Assembly (NCBI GenBank): GCA_024663395.1
Contig: JANFAH010000025.1
Location: 620,001 to 684,000, forward strand
Direction: 5' to 3'
Source: Pisolithus tinctorius
Taxonomy: Eukaryota; Basidiomycota; Agaricomycetes; Boletales; Pisolithaceae
DNA: 64,000 nucleotides
The notes beneath the pieces are model-generated. The model did not search any database. It was not told the DNA's origin and saw only the letters and a program-made list of their open reading frames with translations. Of the stretch, positions 12,090-21,455 are shown piece by piece. Positions within the stretch are counted from its first letter, which is position 1, and each line of letters begins with the position of its first letter. The position numbers were made by a program, and so were the translations under genes.

Positions 12090-13294
12090 ACACCGTCCAA
12101 GACGCCGATGAACCTGTCGCAGACTTAGCCGACCCTGACTTCCAAGCATATGTTGCTCAAGCTTGGCCTACCTACCAAGTGGATAAAGGTAACAAGGGAG
12201 CAGTCATTCCCCACGGAAAGAAAGCCTGCTTCGACGGAGTTGAAATCACAGCTCGACCCGCAGCACGTCCTGCCAACCCTCCACGAGTCGACCTGCACGC
12301 AGCCACTGTTGAAGAGGAAATCATTTCCCCTGGTGTTCAAAGTTCACGTGCCACTCGCCAGGCATCTGAGCCCTCCACACCTGCACCAACATCTACCGCT
12401 ACGAAACCATATGTTCCTCCAACTAATCTGGCTCCAACACCCGCGCGCAAGGACCCCGTTCCCACGGCAATTGTTCCATCACAGATGCCATACCCAGCAG
12501 CTCGCAATCAAAACCAGTACCATTACTCGTTCCCTCTCGAAGACGAAGCCGCGCCCAAGCATATCGTGGAGCGCATACTCGAAACCAGCGTTGCCATGCC
12601 AGTCAAAGAATTATTTGCAGTAGCCCCAGAGTTTCACAAACAGTTCAGAGACATCACCATGGCGAAACGTGTCACCACAAACGAGATTGAGGTAGTTCAT
12701 GGTGACGATGAAGAAGGAGTACAAGTGAATGAACTGACCAGCTGCGATCCGCAAAGAACCGCACGCAAATACGGAGACCGCATCATCCACGGTGATGATG
12801 GCTCCATTGTAGCTCACCACACTCTGCTGCTCCGCTGCATCGAAGCCAAGGTCCCTGGGACCGACGTCACCATCAACTGCGTACTAGATTCCGGTTCGGA
12901 AATCGTCGCCATGCCCAGGCGCGTTTGGGAAAAGATCGGGCTTCCATTGCGCTGCGATCATCTCATGACTATGACATCTGCTAACATGTCTAAAGACACT
13001 ACTGTAGGCATACTAGAGAACCTGAAACTCGACTTCGGCGCTGGGCCAGTCATGCTACAGGTTCAAGTAATTGAACATGCCAACTTCGACATGCTCCTCA
13101 GACATCCGTTCATTTGCCTTATGAGTGTGGTGACAAACAATTATCCTGACGGTGGACAGCGGATCACTCTCCGAGACCCGAATGATGGCTGCGAGTACAC
13201 TTTGCCCACGCGCCCGTGGCGCGAGGGCTGTCCGTGCTGCAAGTGTGGCAAGCACTGCCATAGCCACCAAAGTATAGTCAAATGGGGTTTTTGA
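12056..13294 (+). CDS. Element A gag C-terminus and aspartic protease region
   Basis: An open frame of 412 codons. The first part continues the gag-pro polyprotein (QLEI-PSAFLNTVQDADEPV), followed by a Pro/Ala-rich linker. A retropepsin-like domain follows with the catalytic INCVLDSGSEIVAMPRRVW motif (DSG, about 12,875-12,930) and a downstream hydrophobic FDMLL stretch near 13,087. It would cut the polyprotein during particle maturation. It ends in a Cys/His-rich tail (CPCCKCGKHCHSH). The stop TGA at 13,292-13,294 follows directly on a GGGTTTT slippery heptamer. The true start is not this ORF's ATG, because the ancestral frame begins upstream in gag. Confidence 0.8.
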   Translation: MQLEILPSAFLNTVQDADEPVADLADPDFQAYVAQAWPTYQVDKGNKGAVIPHGKKACFDGVEITARPAARPANPPRVDLHAATVEEEIISPGVQSSRATRQASEPSTPAPTSTATKPYVPPTNLAPTPARKDPVPTAIVPSQMPYPAARNQNQYHYSFPLEDEAAPKHIVERILETSVAMPVKELFAVAPEFHKQFRDITMAKRVTTNEIEVVHGDDEEGVQVNELTSCDPQRTARKYGDRIIHGDDGSIVAHHTLLLRCIEAKVPGTDVTINCVLDSGSEIVAMPRRVWEKIGLPLRCDHLMTMTSANMSKDTTVGILENLKLDFGAGPVMLQVQVIEHANFDMLLRHPFICLMSVVTNNYPDGGQRITLRDPNDGCEYTLPTRPWREGCPCCKCGKHCHSHQSIVKWGF

Positions 13295-14857
13295 ATATTG
13301 ATGATCCACCAAACGGTCGGGGAGAGCCTACTAAAACGTCCTGTTTCCTATTTAGCTGCTGTTATCCGTTCCTCAGTCCTACAGTCTGCAGTGACCATCC
13401 ACGATGCGTCCGTTCCGCCCTTCGTAGAACACCTCGCAGAATCCTTTGCTGGATATGCGGTGTATGCGATGATGGACCTCTACTCCGGGTATGACCAGCG
13501 CGCACTTCACGTGGATTCCCGCGACCTCACCACCTTTGGTACCCCCCTCGGACCACATTGGCTTACTACTCTGCCACAAGGTCATGTGAATGCGGTACAG
13601 GTATACCAGGGAGATACTGCATTTGTTCTCCAGGATGAGATCCCGCATCATACCTTGCCCTTCATAGATGACGTCCCCGTAAAATCTGAGACCACCTGCT
13701 ATCAGCACGCAGACGGGTCCTATGAGACTATCCCAGAGAATCCTGGGATTTGGAAATTTATCTGGAACCACTGTATAGTCGTTAACCGTATCCTTCAGCG
13801 TTTGCAGAATGTCGGAGCCACCATCTCGGCAAAGAAGTTCGTGCTCGCCGCTCCGTCTGCTGTGATCGTTGGCCACAAGTGCACCTTTGAAGGTCGCATT
13901 CCTGAGGAAAGCAAAGTGCAGAAGATCTGTGACTGGCCTGAGCGCCACAACCTGACACAGGTCCGCGGTTTCCTTGGTGTCTGCAGAGTGCTATGCATCT
14001 TCATCAAAGATTTTGCCAAGATTGTGTGGCTGCTAGTCGTGCTCACGCAGAAAGACGTACCATTCACATGGGACGAGCCACAATGTGCTGCCATGCAACG
14101 ACTCAAGGACGAAATTGTAAAGTGCCCCGCACTCCAAAGGATTGACTATGAGTGCGGTCACGAAGTAATTTTAGCAGTTGACACATCGGTCATCGCAGTT
14201 GGCTACATCCTCTACCAGCTCAGCGAAGATGGCAGATGGTACCCGAGTCGCTTCGGATCCATCACCCTCAACGAAGTGGAAAGCCGCTACTCCCAGGCCA
14301 AGCTTGAGTTGTACGGTCTCTTCTGCGCGTTGCGCGTGGTACGTGTATACATCTTCGGCCTCACTAACTTCACTGTGGAGGTAGATGCGAAGTATATTAA
14401 GGGTATGATAAATAACCCAGATCTGCAGCCTAATGCGACAATCAATCACTGGATCACTGGCATCCTCCTTTTCTCGTTCAAACTTGTCCACGTTCCCGCA
14501 GATAGGCATGTTGGCCCTGATGGCTTGTCCCGCCATCCGTGGTCAGAGCTCAACCTGCCTGAGGATGACGACCATGAGGATTGGCTAGACCATTTTTATT
14601 CCTTCTCTATGCAGGTTGGCAATGACCGCCTGCCTCCTATGTCACTTTCCAGTCAGGATCAGCATTCCCTACTGCCACCCGCTTACCATCGGGTGAGCCT
14701 CCCACCGCCTGCATCCTTCTATCTCGCATTCTCTGCAACTGCTGATGCTAATAACCCTTCCAATACCCCAGATGACCCTGCCATTCCACGGTCCGCAAAA
14801 GCTCGGGCACGCGAAGCAAAGATAGAAATGATCCACACATTCCTCGCGACCTCCTGA
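13282..14857 (+). pseudogene. Element A reverse transcriptase/RNase H, internally deleted
   Basis: The frame opens with MGFLNIDDPPNG and then, near 13,385, jumps to the middle of the RT domain. About 0.7 kb present in element B (the fingers region and the VVKKDG motif) is absent. What remains includes MMDLYSGYDQ, the catalytic LPFIDDVPVKS box (Asp-Asp), the thumb/connection region (RGFLGVCRVLCIFIKDF) and an RNase H domain (EVILAVDTSVIAVGYILYQL, SQAKLELYGLF, FTVEVDAKYI, HVGPDGLSRH). The frame ends at 14,857 because about 10 bp seen in element B are missing near 14,850. Without the fingers it cannot be active. Confidence 0.85.
13285..13291 (+). other. Predicted -1 ribosomal frameshift site (element A)
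   Basis: GGGTTTT fits the X XXY YYZ heptamer when read in the protease frame (TGG GGT TTT TGA). A shift of -1 leads directly into the RT frame, whose first residues after the shift are LNIDDPPNG. The same heptamer at the same junction is kept in element B (23,318-23,324, minus strand). A downstream stimulatory RNA structure was not established. Confidence 0.65.
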
Positions 14858-14999
14858 CCTTACTGATGCGCAGTACTCATCCTTCTTTACTTCGGCCAGC
14901 CGCTTCTTCCTCCTAGATGGTAACTTATGGCATAGGGAACCGCACGGACAGCACCAGCTAGTCATCGATGAATCCAAGCAGTACCGTCTCATCAAAGAA

Positions 15000-16181
15000 G
15001 TGCATGACGACCTCGGGCACAAAGGTGTCTTCACGGTCCGCACACGCCTTCTCCTCCGCTTTTGGTGGCCTCTGCTTGTCGAGGATGTGAAGTGGTATGT
15101 CCACACTTGTCACAAATGCCAGATCCGCCAGACGCAGAAGCTTCATATCCCCCCCACTGTACCCATGATAGGGGGCCTGTTTCATAAAGCTCACATTGAC
15201 ACGATGCTGATGCCCAAAGCTGGCGGCTACCGCTACATAGTACAGGCTCGTTGTGCACTCACCTCATATCCCAAATGGCATATGTTGCGTGCGGAAAATA
15301 GTACCGCACTCGCGTCCTTCATCTTCGAGGACATTCTATGCCACTGGGGTCTGCTCACCAAGATTGTCACTGACAACGGTCCCACGTTCGTCCAAGCCTT
15401 AGATGCCCTAGCCATGCAATATCATATCCGTCACATCCGTATCTCTCCTTACAACTCTCAGGCTAACGGCATTGTAGAGCGTTGCCACTATGATGTTCGC
15501 GAGGCTATCATGAAGAGCTGCAAAAACGATGATCGCCGCTGGCACACTGTTGCACACTCCATCTTCTGGGCCGAGTGGGTCACCATTCTGAAGTCTATGG
15601 GTTTATCCCCTTACTTCATGGTACATGGTGTCGAGCCACTGTTTCCATTTGATCTCGCTGAGGCTACCTTCCTCTTGCCCCTATCCCACGATGATGCAAT
15701 GCTGCTGACTACCACAGAACTGATTGCTTGGTGTGCACGCCAGCTACAGAAGCATCAGGATGACCTAGACCAGGTCCACAGCAATGTCCTCTGCGCACGC
15801 TTCCAGTCTATCCAACAGTTCGAAACTGCCTTTCAGCATCACATTAAAGACCATAACTTCGCTCCCGGCACCCTCGTGCTCATTCGCAACTCCCGCGTAG
15901 AGAAAGAGCTGAACCGGAAGACCAAGCCGCAGTACACCGGTCCCATGGTCGTCCTTTGCCAGACCACTGGGGGCTCGTATCTGCTGGCCAAGTTGGATGG
16001 CTCCATCTCCAAACTCCGCTTCGCTGCATTCTGCTTACTGCCCTACCACCCACGGTCTCAAACCCGCGCAATGGTGACTTGCATTACTGGGTTGGATGAT
16101 GACGAACTAGACCGCCTTCTTGAGGAAGCTGAGGATGACCCCACTGATGATGATGTGGAGGCTTTTTCCATGGACAGCTGA
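15000..16181 (+). CDS. Element A integrase
   Basis: An open frame of 393 codons, separated from RT by a frameshift. It begins in the zinc-binding domain (HDDLGHKGVF, then CHKCQIRQ). Acidic residues of the catalytic core are HIDTMLM, IVTDNGPTFVQ and NGIVE, with about 34 residues between the second Asp and the Glu. A C-terminal region (YTGPMVVLCQTTGGSYLLAK) ends in an acidic tail (EEAEDDPTDDDVEAF). It would insert the cDNA into the host genome. No chromodomain is visible, unlike elements C and D. Relative to element B many differences are Arg versus Cys, His or Trp, as CpG transitions produce. Confidence 0.88.
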   Translation: MHDDLGHKGVFTVRTRLLLRFWWPLLVEDVKWYVHTCHKCQIRQTQKLHIPPTVPMIGGLFHKAHIDTMLMPKAGGYRYIVQARCALTSYPKWHMLRAENSTALASFIFEDILCHWGLLTKIVTDNGPTFVQALDALAMQYHIRHIRISPYNSQANGIVERCHYDVREAIMKSCKNDDRRWHTVAHSIFWAEWVTILKSMGLSPYFMVHGVEPLFPFDLAEATFLLPLSHDDAMLLTTTELIAWCARQLQKHQDDLDQVHSNVLCARFQSIQQFETAFQHHIKDHNFAPGTLVLIRNSRVEKELNRKTKPQYTGPMVVLCQTTGGSYLLAKLDGSISKLRFAAFCLLPYHPRSQTRAMVTCITGLDDDELDRLLEEAEDDPTDDDVEAFSMDS

Positions 16182-17084
16182 CTATCTGTCCTTTCCAGTA
16201 TCCACAGTTTGTCCATCGCGCTATTCCCCCGTACCCTCTTCACCCACAATACCCATACCTCTTTCCGCGGCCTCACCTGCCTCCCCACGGCTTCTTCTAC
16301 TACACTCGTTCCTTCTCCCATGCTGACTGGGGACAGTCAGCATTCAAAGTCCCCCACAGGGGTGACCAGCATACCACTTGATCCACCCGATATCAGACAT
16401 AGTTCATTTCCTTTTATCTGTTTTACCCCGGGTTTCGTCCGGAGACCTCTATTCCACCCCGGGTTTTGTCCGGTGATTCTAATGATAACTAGTCCTTACA
16501 CCAAAAACATAAGAACCACCAACAAAAAGTCAAAAACTGTCCATAAAAATAACAAAACACCAAATAAGTATATAGCTAACACACCATCTCTCCTATCTCT
16601 CTTACTAGTCTCGCTGATACCGTCCTCAGCCGCTCTACACCGTGGATACTTGCAACCACTCCGCACATTTCTTCTTCGATCGCACAGTCGGCGTGCGCCC
16701 CTTGATTTGTTTTTCTTTCAACTCTCCTTCTGTCTCCTTAGAGTTGACACACAAAGACCATCCCAGCTACCCAATATACAGTCCCTTCGTTCTCCCTTCA
16801 AAACCCCATCACATCCTACCATCAAGATCATTCTATGAGGACTTACCGACGAGAGCAGTCGAAAGCCGCACGAAGAAGACAAGTCAGGCAGTACCCCACG
16901 CACTCTACAATGCCGCGGCCGATTCAGGGCCAGTTCCTTGCCGGGCAGACAGAAGTCCTTCGCAGTGGCTTACGTCGCATCCGTGTCGGACGAGCCAAGA
17001 CTTGATATATTTCCGCGCACAATGCGCGGGAAGACAGCGATGCAGGGTATAGTACAAACATGGATCTACAAATGGTATGATCGT
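16182..17084. other. Element A spacer between pol and the antisense gene
   Basis: No gene. It contains the pol 3' end, the first hairpin direct repeat (16,320-16,362), a repeated ACCCCGGGTTT-GTCCGG motif near 16,424 and 16,457, and the 3' flank of the antisense gene. Matching DNA is found in B (9,451-9,789 joined to 19,171-19,575) and G (34,074-34,815), so it belongs to the family. Confidence 0.75.
16320..16362 (+). repeat. Hairpin direct repeat, left edge of the antisense-gene cassette (A)
   Basis: GCTGACTGGGGACAGTCAGC forms an 8-bp stem with a 4-nt loop and is followed by a CAAAGTCCCCCACAGG-like tail. It matches 18,475-18,515 in the same orientation. The pair recurs in B (8,026-8,065 and 19,540-19,580) and G (32,658-32,700 and 34,775-34,818). 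Confidence 0.8.
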
Positions 17085-18205
17085 CTACTCTACTCCCAGC
17101 CTTGCCAGGGCCTCCAACAGCTGCTCGACGTGGACTTGAAGATGAAGATTGGCTGCATGCGCAGCCATGGCCTCGGCCCTGACCATTCCAAGGGCCTGCG
17201 AGATATCCGTGGCGGTCTTGTCATCGAATCCACCGCGCACAGGCGCCTTTCCCTTCCCACAGGTCCTACCCTTGACAACTTCCATGACGTCGTTGTCGTC
17301 ATTGTCGTGAGCCTGCTTGGATGTACTGGCCTTGGGAGCCTTGGTAGCACATGCTGCAGCGGGTTAGCTTCGACCGTGTTGGGACAGCCTCGCTACTCAC
17401 CTATGGATGCGCCAGCCTGCGGCCTTTTTCCTGATCCCTTGCTGGACTTTTTGCAGCCCTGCTTCATCTTCACGCACCAATTGCACATCTTGCCGCTTGG
17501 CCCAAAGCATGGCGTTCCCTTGATGGTGCACCGCATGCAGGGCACTGCATGCAGTACCTGCCCTGGGGGGACGGTTACCTTGGGCTTCCCATTGTCGTCG
17601 CTCTCAGCGATTGTCTGTCGAGATCGCTGTGTGGATGCGGTGTCAGTAACGCTACTCCACGCACACGCGGGTACTTACCTTGCGAGCCGGCTGCGGGACC
17701 TCCATGTGCGACATCCTTTCCATCGCAGCCGGCACGGCCGCACTCGTCCCCTGCCCCTCTCCTACCTCCTGCGCGACCTCCTCCTCCATTCGCACATCCT
17801 CATCACCACCCCCACGCGCAGCTGCTGCAACCTCCTCCGTGGACCACCTCTCGTACGCCTCATCCGCCTCTGCAATCGCAGGCCCATCCACTGCGTCTAT
17901 CTTGATGTCGACATCCAGCTCCCACCCACGCTCGACGATGGGGTACACTTCCCCCTGGGAGACTGTCAATGCCGTGGGCCCCAAACGAACTGTGCACTTA
18001 CTGTTTTCTCCTCCCATCGGCGCATCCACATCACCTTCTCCTCCCACAGCTCCGCCTTGTCGTCTGGGAGGCACTTGGCTTCGGCAACGAGAGCTGCGGA
18101 AGCTGTTGCGAACCTTGCCTTCAGCGTGGCCTTCTCCACTTCTGCAGGGTCAGGAGTGGCTGCGCAAACGAGTTGGGAGAGACGGGGGGCATGGCTAGCA
18201 GACAT
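17085..18205 (-). CDS. Antisense Zn(II)2Cys6-like zinc-cluster protein of element A, intact
   Basis: Four exons on the minus strand, 18,205-18,002, 17,954-17,679, 17,626-17,401 and 17,353-17,085, with GT-AG introns of 46-52 bp; joined length 975 bp, 324 residues. Intron 2's acceptor could lie 12 bp further in without changing frame. Exon 1 encodes a helical acidic segment (ELWEEKVMWMRRWEE). Exon 3 encodes PCMRC-x6-C-x7-CNWC-x6-C, the exact C-x2-C-x6-C-x7-C-x2-C-x6-C spacing of Gal4-type binuclear zinc clusters. It is followed by a basic stretch (KKSSKGSGKRPQ). The C-terminus is a likely coiled coil (ANLHLQVHVEQLLEALARLG). Known Zn2Cys6 proteins are fungal DNA-binding regulators; a DNA-binding or regulatory role here is inference. 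The basic residues between cysteines 2 and 3 are sparser than in Gal4. The frame is fully open although gag-pol is broken. Confidence 0.82.
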
Positions 18206-18281
18206 GATGAGAGCGATAGAAGCGGTTGATGATGGGAGGACAGAATCAAATCGATGCGAAGGTTTGAGCCACGCACTAACA

Positions 18282-18290
18282 ATTATATAC
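18282..18290 (-). promoter_or_regulatory. TATA box of the antisense gene (A)
   Basis: The minus strand reads GTATATAATT about 80 bp upstream of the ATG at 18,205. The same box at the same distance is kept in B (about 8,252) and G (about 32,884), so the gene seems to have its own promoter between the 3' LTR and exon 1. Confidence 0.6.
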
Positions 18291-18474
18291 TTAGCGGCCA
18301 TGAGGCGCTTATGTCATCGGTCCGGACACCTATACGCAGTATTCAACGGCCTTCTCACGTCCCTCGACTCTATGCTTCCTTCACTTCTATGCGGAACTCT
18401 CCGGTATTCTCGAACCCTCGGCACCACACCGTTGCCATCACCACGCAGCAAGCTATTTATGTCCTCCGTGCCAC

Positions 18475-18515
18475 ATGGCTGACCGGGGACGGTCAGCATC
18501 TAAGTCCCCCGCAGG
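18475..18515 (+). repeat. Hairpin direct repeat, right edge of the antisense-gene cassette (A)
   Basis: GCTGACCGGGGACGGTCAGC is followed by CTAAGTCCCCCGCAGG, then directly by the 3' LTR at 18,516. It is the second copy of the repeat at 16,320. It occupies the place where a polypurine tract would be expected, and no obvious polypurine run is seen. Confidence 0.8.
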
Positions 18516-19170
18516 TGTGAGGAATCCGCATTCCCTGGACGCGTAAGCCCCTATCATTAACCGTTCTGTGACTACTGTTACGTCCGCTCCCATCTCACGT
18601 TCACCATTGTTCACGCACTACCTTCCCACGCCCTTGCTCCCTCTCGCGCAGTGCTATACCCGCGGCCACTGTGCTCCGGTTGTTGTTTTCCTCGGACTCT
18701 TTCTCTTATCACGGTCTCTATTCCTTTAGTGCTTGTAGTATACCCTCGGCCTCTGTTTGGCCTGTCTTCTGTGTATGCGCTGTCATGCGGCTTTCCTTTA
18801 CTGTACCCTGTCTTACTTAGGTTCCGGGTTTGTCTGGACTATAAAGCCCTGTACTTAGGTACAGAATGTCACCTTTTGGCACTCGGAAGGTCACCACGAG
18901 TTTCTTTTCCACTTTGTCTACACCGCACATCTCGCATTCTGCCGCACACGAACTACATATACCGCTCACACCGCTCGCATCGCCAGTACTACTCTGTGGA
19001 CCACGCCGCGCACATCACGAAACACTACCGCTACAAAGCGCCGGGTCTCACCTTCTAGACCTGACAGTCCAGAATCCCTTGGGACAAGCAATTCATTCCC
19101 TTCATTTTTTTTATTGTTGTTATCTAAGCCATCTAGCTCGTATTATACAGCTACTTGGACTTTTCCTACA
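18516..19170 (+). repeat. 3' LTR of element A
   Basis: 655 bp, TGTGAGGAAT to TTTTCCTACA. A TATAAAG box lies near 18,841. It is followed by ATGA, the right target duplication. Confidence 0.92.
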
Positions 19171-19715
19171 ATGAACTGAAAGGAAAAAAGACCAAGGGGC
19201 GCACGCTGACTGCGCGTTTGAAGAACAAATGCGCAGGGTGGTTGCAAGTATCCATGGTATGGAGCAGCCGAAGACATTATCAGTGAGACTAGTAAGAGAG
19301 ATAGGAGAGATGTTGTTGTGGGTATATACTTATTCGGTGTTTTGTTATTTTCCTGGACAGTTTTGGACTTTTTGTAAGCGGTTTTTATGTTTTTTGAGCG
19401 AGGACTAGCTATCAGTAGAATCACCGGACAAAACCCAGGGTGGAATAGAGGTCTCTGGACGAAACCTGGGGTAAAACAGATAAAAGGAAACGAACTATGT
19501 CTGATATTGGGTGGATCAAGTGGTATGCTGGTCACCCCTGTGGGGGACTTTGAACGCTGACTGTCCCCAGTCAGCATGGGAGAAGGAACGAGTGTAGTAG
19601 AAGAAGCCGTGGGGAGGCGGGTGAGGCCGCAGAAAGAGGTATGGGTATCGTGGGAGAAGAGGGTATGGGGGAATAGTGCGATGGACAAACTGTGGAAACT
19701 GGAAAGGACGGATAG

Positions 19716-21410
19716 TCAGCTGTCCGTGGAAAAAGCCTCCACATCATCATCAGTGGGGTCATCCTCAGCTTCCTCAAGAAGGCGGTCTAGCTCTTCATCA
19801 TCCAACCCAGTAATGCAAGTCACGGTTGCGTGGGTCTGAGACCGCAGGTGGTAGGGAAGTAAGCGGAATGCAGCAAAGTGGAGTTTGGAGATGGAGCCAT
19901 CCAGCTCAGCCAGCAGGTACGAACCCCCAGTGGTCCAACAAAGGACGACCATGGGACCAGTGTACTGCAGCTTTGTCTTCTGGTTCAGCTCTTTCTCTAT
20001 GTGGGAGTTGCGAACAAGCACGAGGGCACCGGGAGCGAAGTTATGGTCTTTAATGCGATGCTGAAAGGCAGTTTCGAACTGCTGGATAGACTGGAAGCAT
20101 GCGTGGAGGATGTTGCCGCAGACCTGGTCTAAGTCATCCTGACGCTTCTGTAACTGGTGTGCTTGCCAAGCTATCAGTTCTGTGGTAGTCAGCGGTGTCG
20201 CATCATCACGGGATAGGGGTAAAAGGAAAGTAGCCTCAGCAAGGTCAAATGGGAACAGTGGTTCGACACCATGTACCATGAAATAAGGGGATAGACCTGT
20301 GGATTTCAAAATGGTGACCTGCTCGGCCCAGAAGATGGAATGCGCAATGGTGTGCCAGCAGCGATCATTGTTCTCGCAGCTCTTCATGACAGCCTTGCAA
20401 ACATCATAGTGGCGACACTCTACAATGCCATTAGCCTGAGTGTTGTAAGGAGAGATATGGATGTGGCGGATATGATATTGTGCGGCTAGGGCATCTAAGG
20501 CTTGGACAAATGTGGGACCATTGTCAGTGACAATCTCGGTGAGCGGACCCCAGTGGCATAGGATGTCCTTGAAGATGAAGGACACGAGCGCAGTACTATT
20601 TTCTGCGCGCAACATATGCCATTCGGGATATGAGGTGAGTGTGCAATGAGCCTGTACTATGTAGCGGTAGCCACCGGCTTTGGGCATCAGCATCGTGTCA
20701 ATGTGAGCTTTATGAAACAGGCCCCCTATCATGGGTACAGTGGGGGGGATATGAAGCTTCTGCATCTGGTGGATCTGGCATTCATGACAAGTGCGGACAT
20801 ACCACTTCACATCCTCAACAAGAAGAGGCCACCAGAAGCGAAGGAGAAGGCACGTGTGGACTGTGAAGACACCCTTGTGTCCGAGGTCATCATGTGCTTC
20901 TTTGATGAGACAATACCGCTTGGATTCATTGACGACTAGCTGGTGCTGTCCATGCGGTTCTCTACGCCATAGATTTCCATCTAGGAGGAAGAAGCGGCTA
21001 GCCAATTTGAAGAAGGATGAGTACTGCGCATCAGTAAGGTCAGGAGGTCGCTTGCGGGTCGCGAGGAATGCGCAGATCATTTCTATCTTTGCTTCGCGTG
21101 CCCGAGCTTTCATGGACTGTGGAATGGTAGGGGCGTCAGGGGTATCAGAAGGGTTACTAGCATCAGCAGTCGCAGAGAATGCAAGATAAAAGGATGCAGG
21201 CGGTGGGAGGCTCGCCCGATGATAAGCGGGTGGCAGTAAGGAATGCTGATCTTGACTGGAAAGTGACATAGGAGGCGGGCGGTCATTGACAACCTGTGTA
21301 GAGAAAGAGTAAAAACAGTCTAGCCAATCCTCATGGTCATCATCCTTGGGCGGGTTGAGCTCTGACTGTGGATGGTGGGACAAGCCATCAGGGCCAGCAT
21401 GCCTATCCAC
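19716..21410 (-). pseudogene. Element B integrase (3' part of pol)
   Basis: A 564-codon open frame continuing the RT frame after a single stop near 21,453. It starts in the RNase H tail (RHAGPDGLSHH). The integrase zinc finger (HDDLGHKGVF, CHECQ) and core (HIDTMLM, IVTDNGPTFVQ, NGIVE) follow, then the acidic C-terminal tail (DPTDDDVEAFSTDS). The catalytic acids are all present, so the integrase domain itself looks intact, but it is cut off from RT by the stop (Trp TGG in A, TAG in B). Confidence 0.85.
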
Positions 21411-21455
21411 GGGAACGTGGACGAGTTTGAACGAGAAAAGGAGGATGCCAGCGAT

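Larger units (their letters stand above)
9790..19170 (+). mobile_element. Element A: LTR retrotransposon nested in element B
   Basis: Bounded by two LTRs of identical 655-bp length (9,790-10,444 and 18,516-19,170), both starting TGTGAGGAAT. The outer flanks are ACGA (9,786-9,789) and ATGA (19,171-19,174), a 4-bp target duplication that differs by one CpG-type transition. Joining the flanks restores the 3' region of B's antisense gene as seen in element G near 34,390-34,420. Order: LTR, gag, protease, RT/RNase H, integrase, antisense zinc-cluster gene, LTR. A primer-binding-like TGGAGCCCACCACG starts two bases after the 5' LTR. gag has two stops, RT lacks its N-terminal part and pol has a frameshift, so A is non-autonomous. 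Confidence 0.9.

Noticed and set aside
9786..19174. Elements A and B as two unrelated side-by-side elements with inverted LTRs
   Set aside because: The flanks of A join to a continuous antisense-gene 3' region as in G, so A is nested in B; the inverted LTR order is a result of nesting.
19716..21410. Chromodomain at the end of the A/B/G integrase
   Set aside because: The C-terminus ends in an acidic tail without the aromatic and WEP-type residues seen clearly in C and D.
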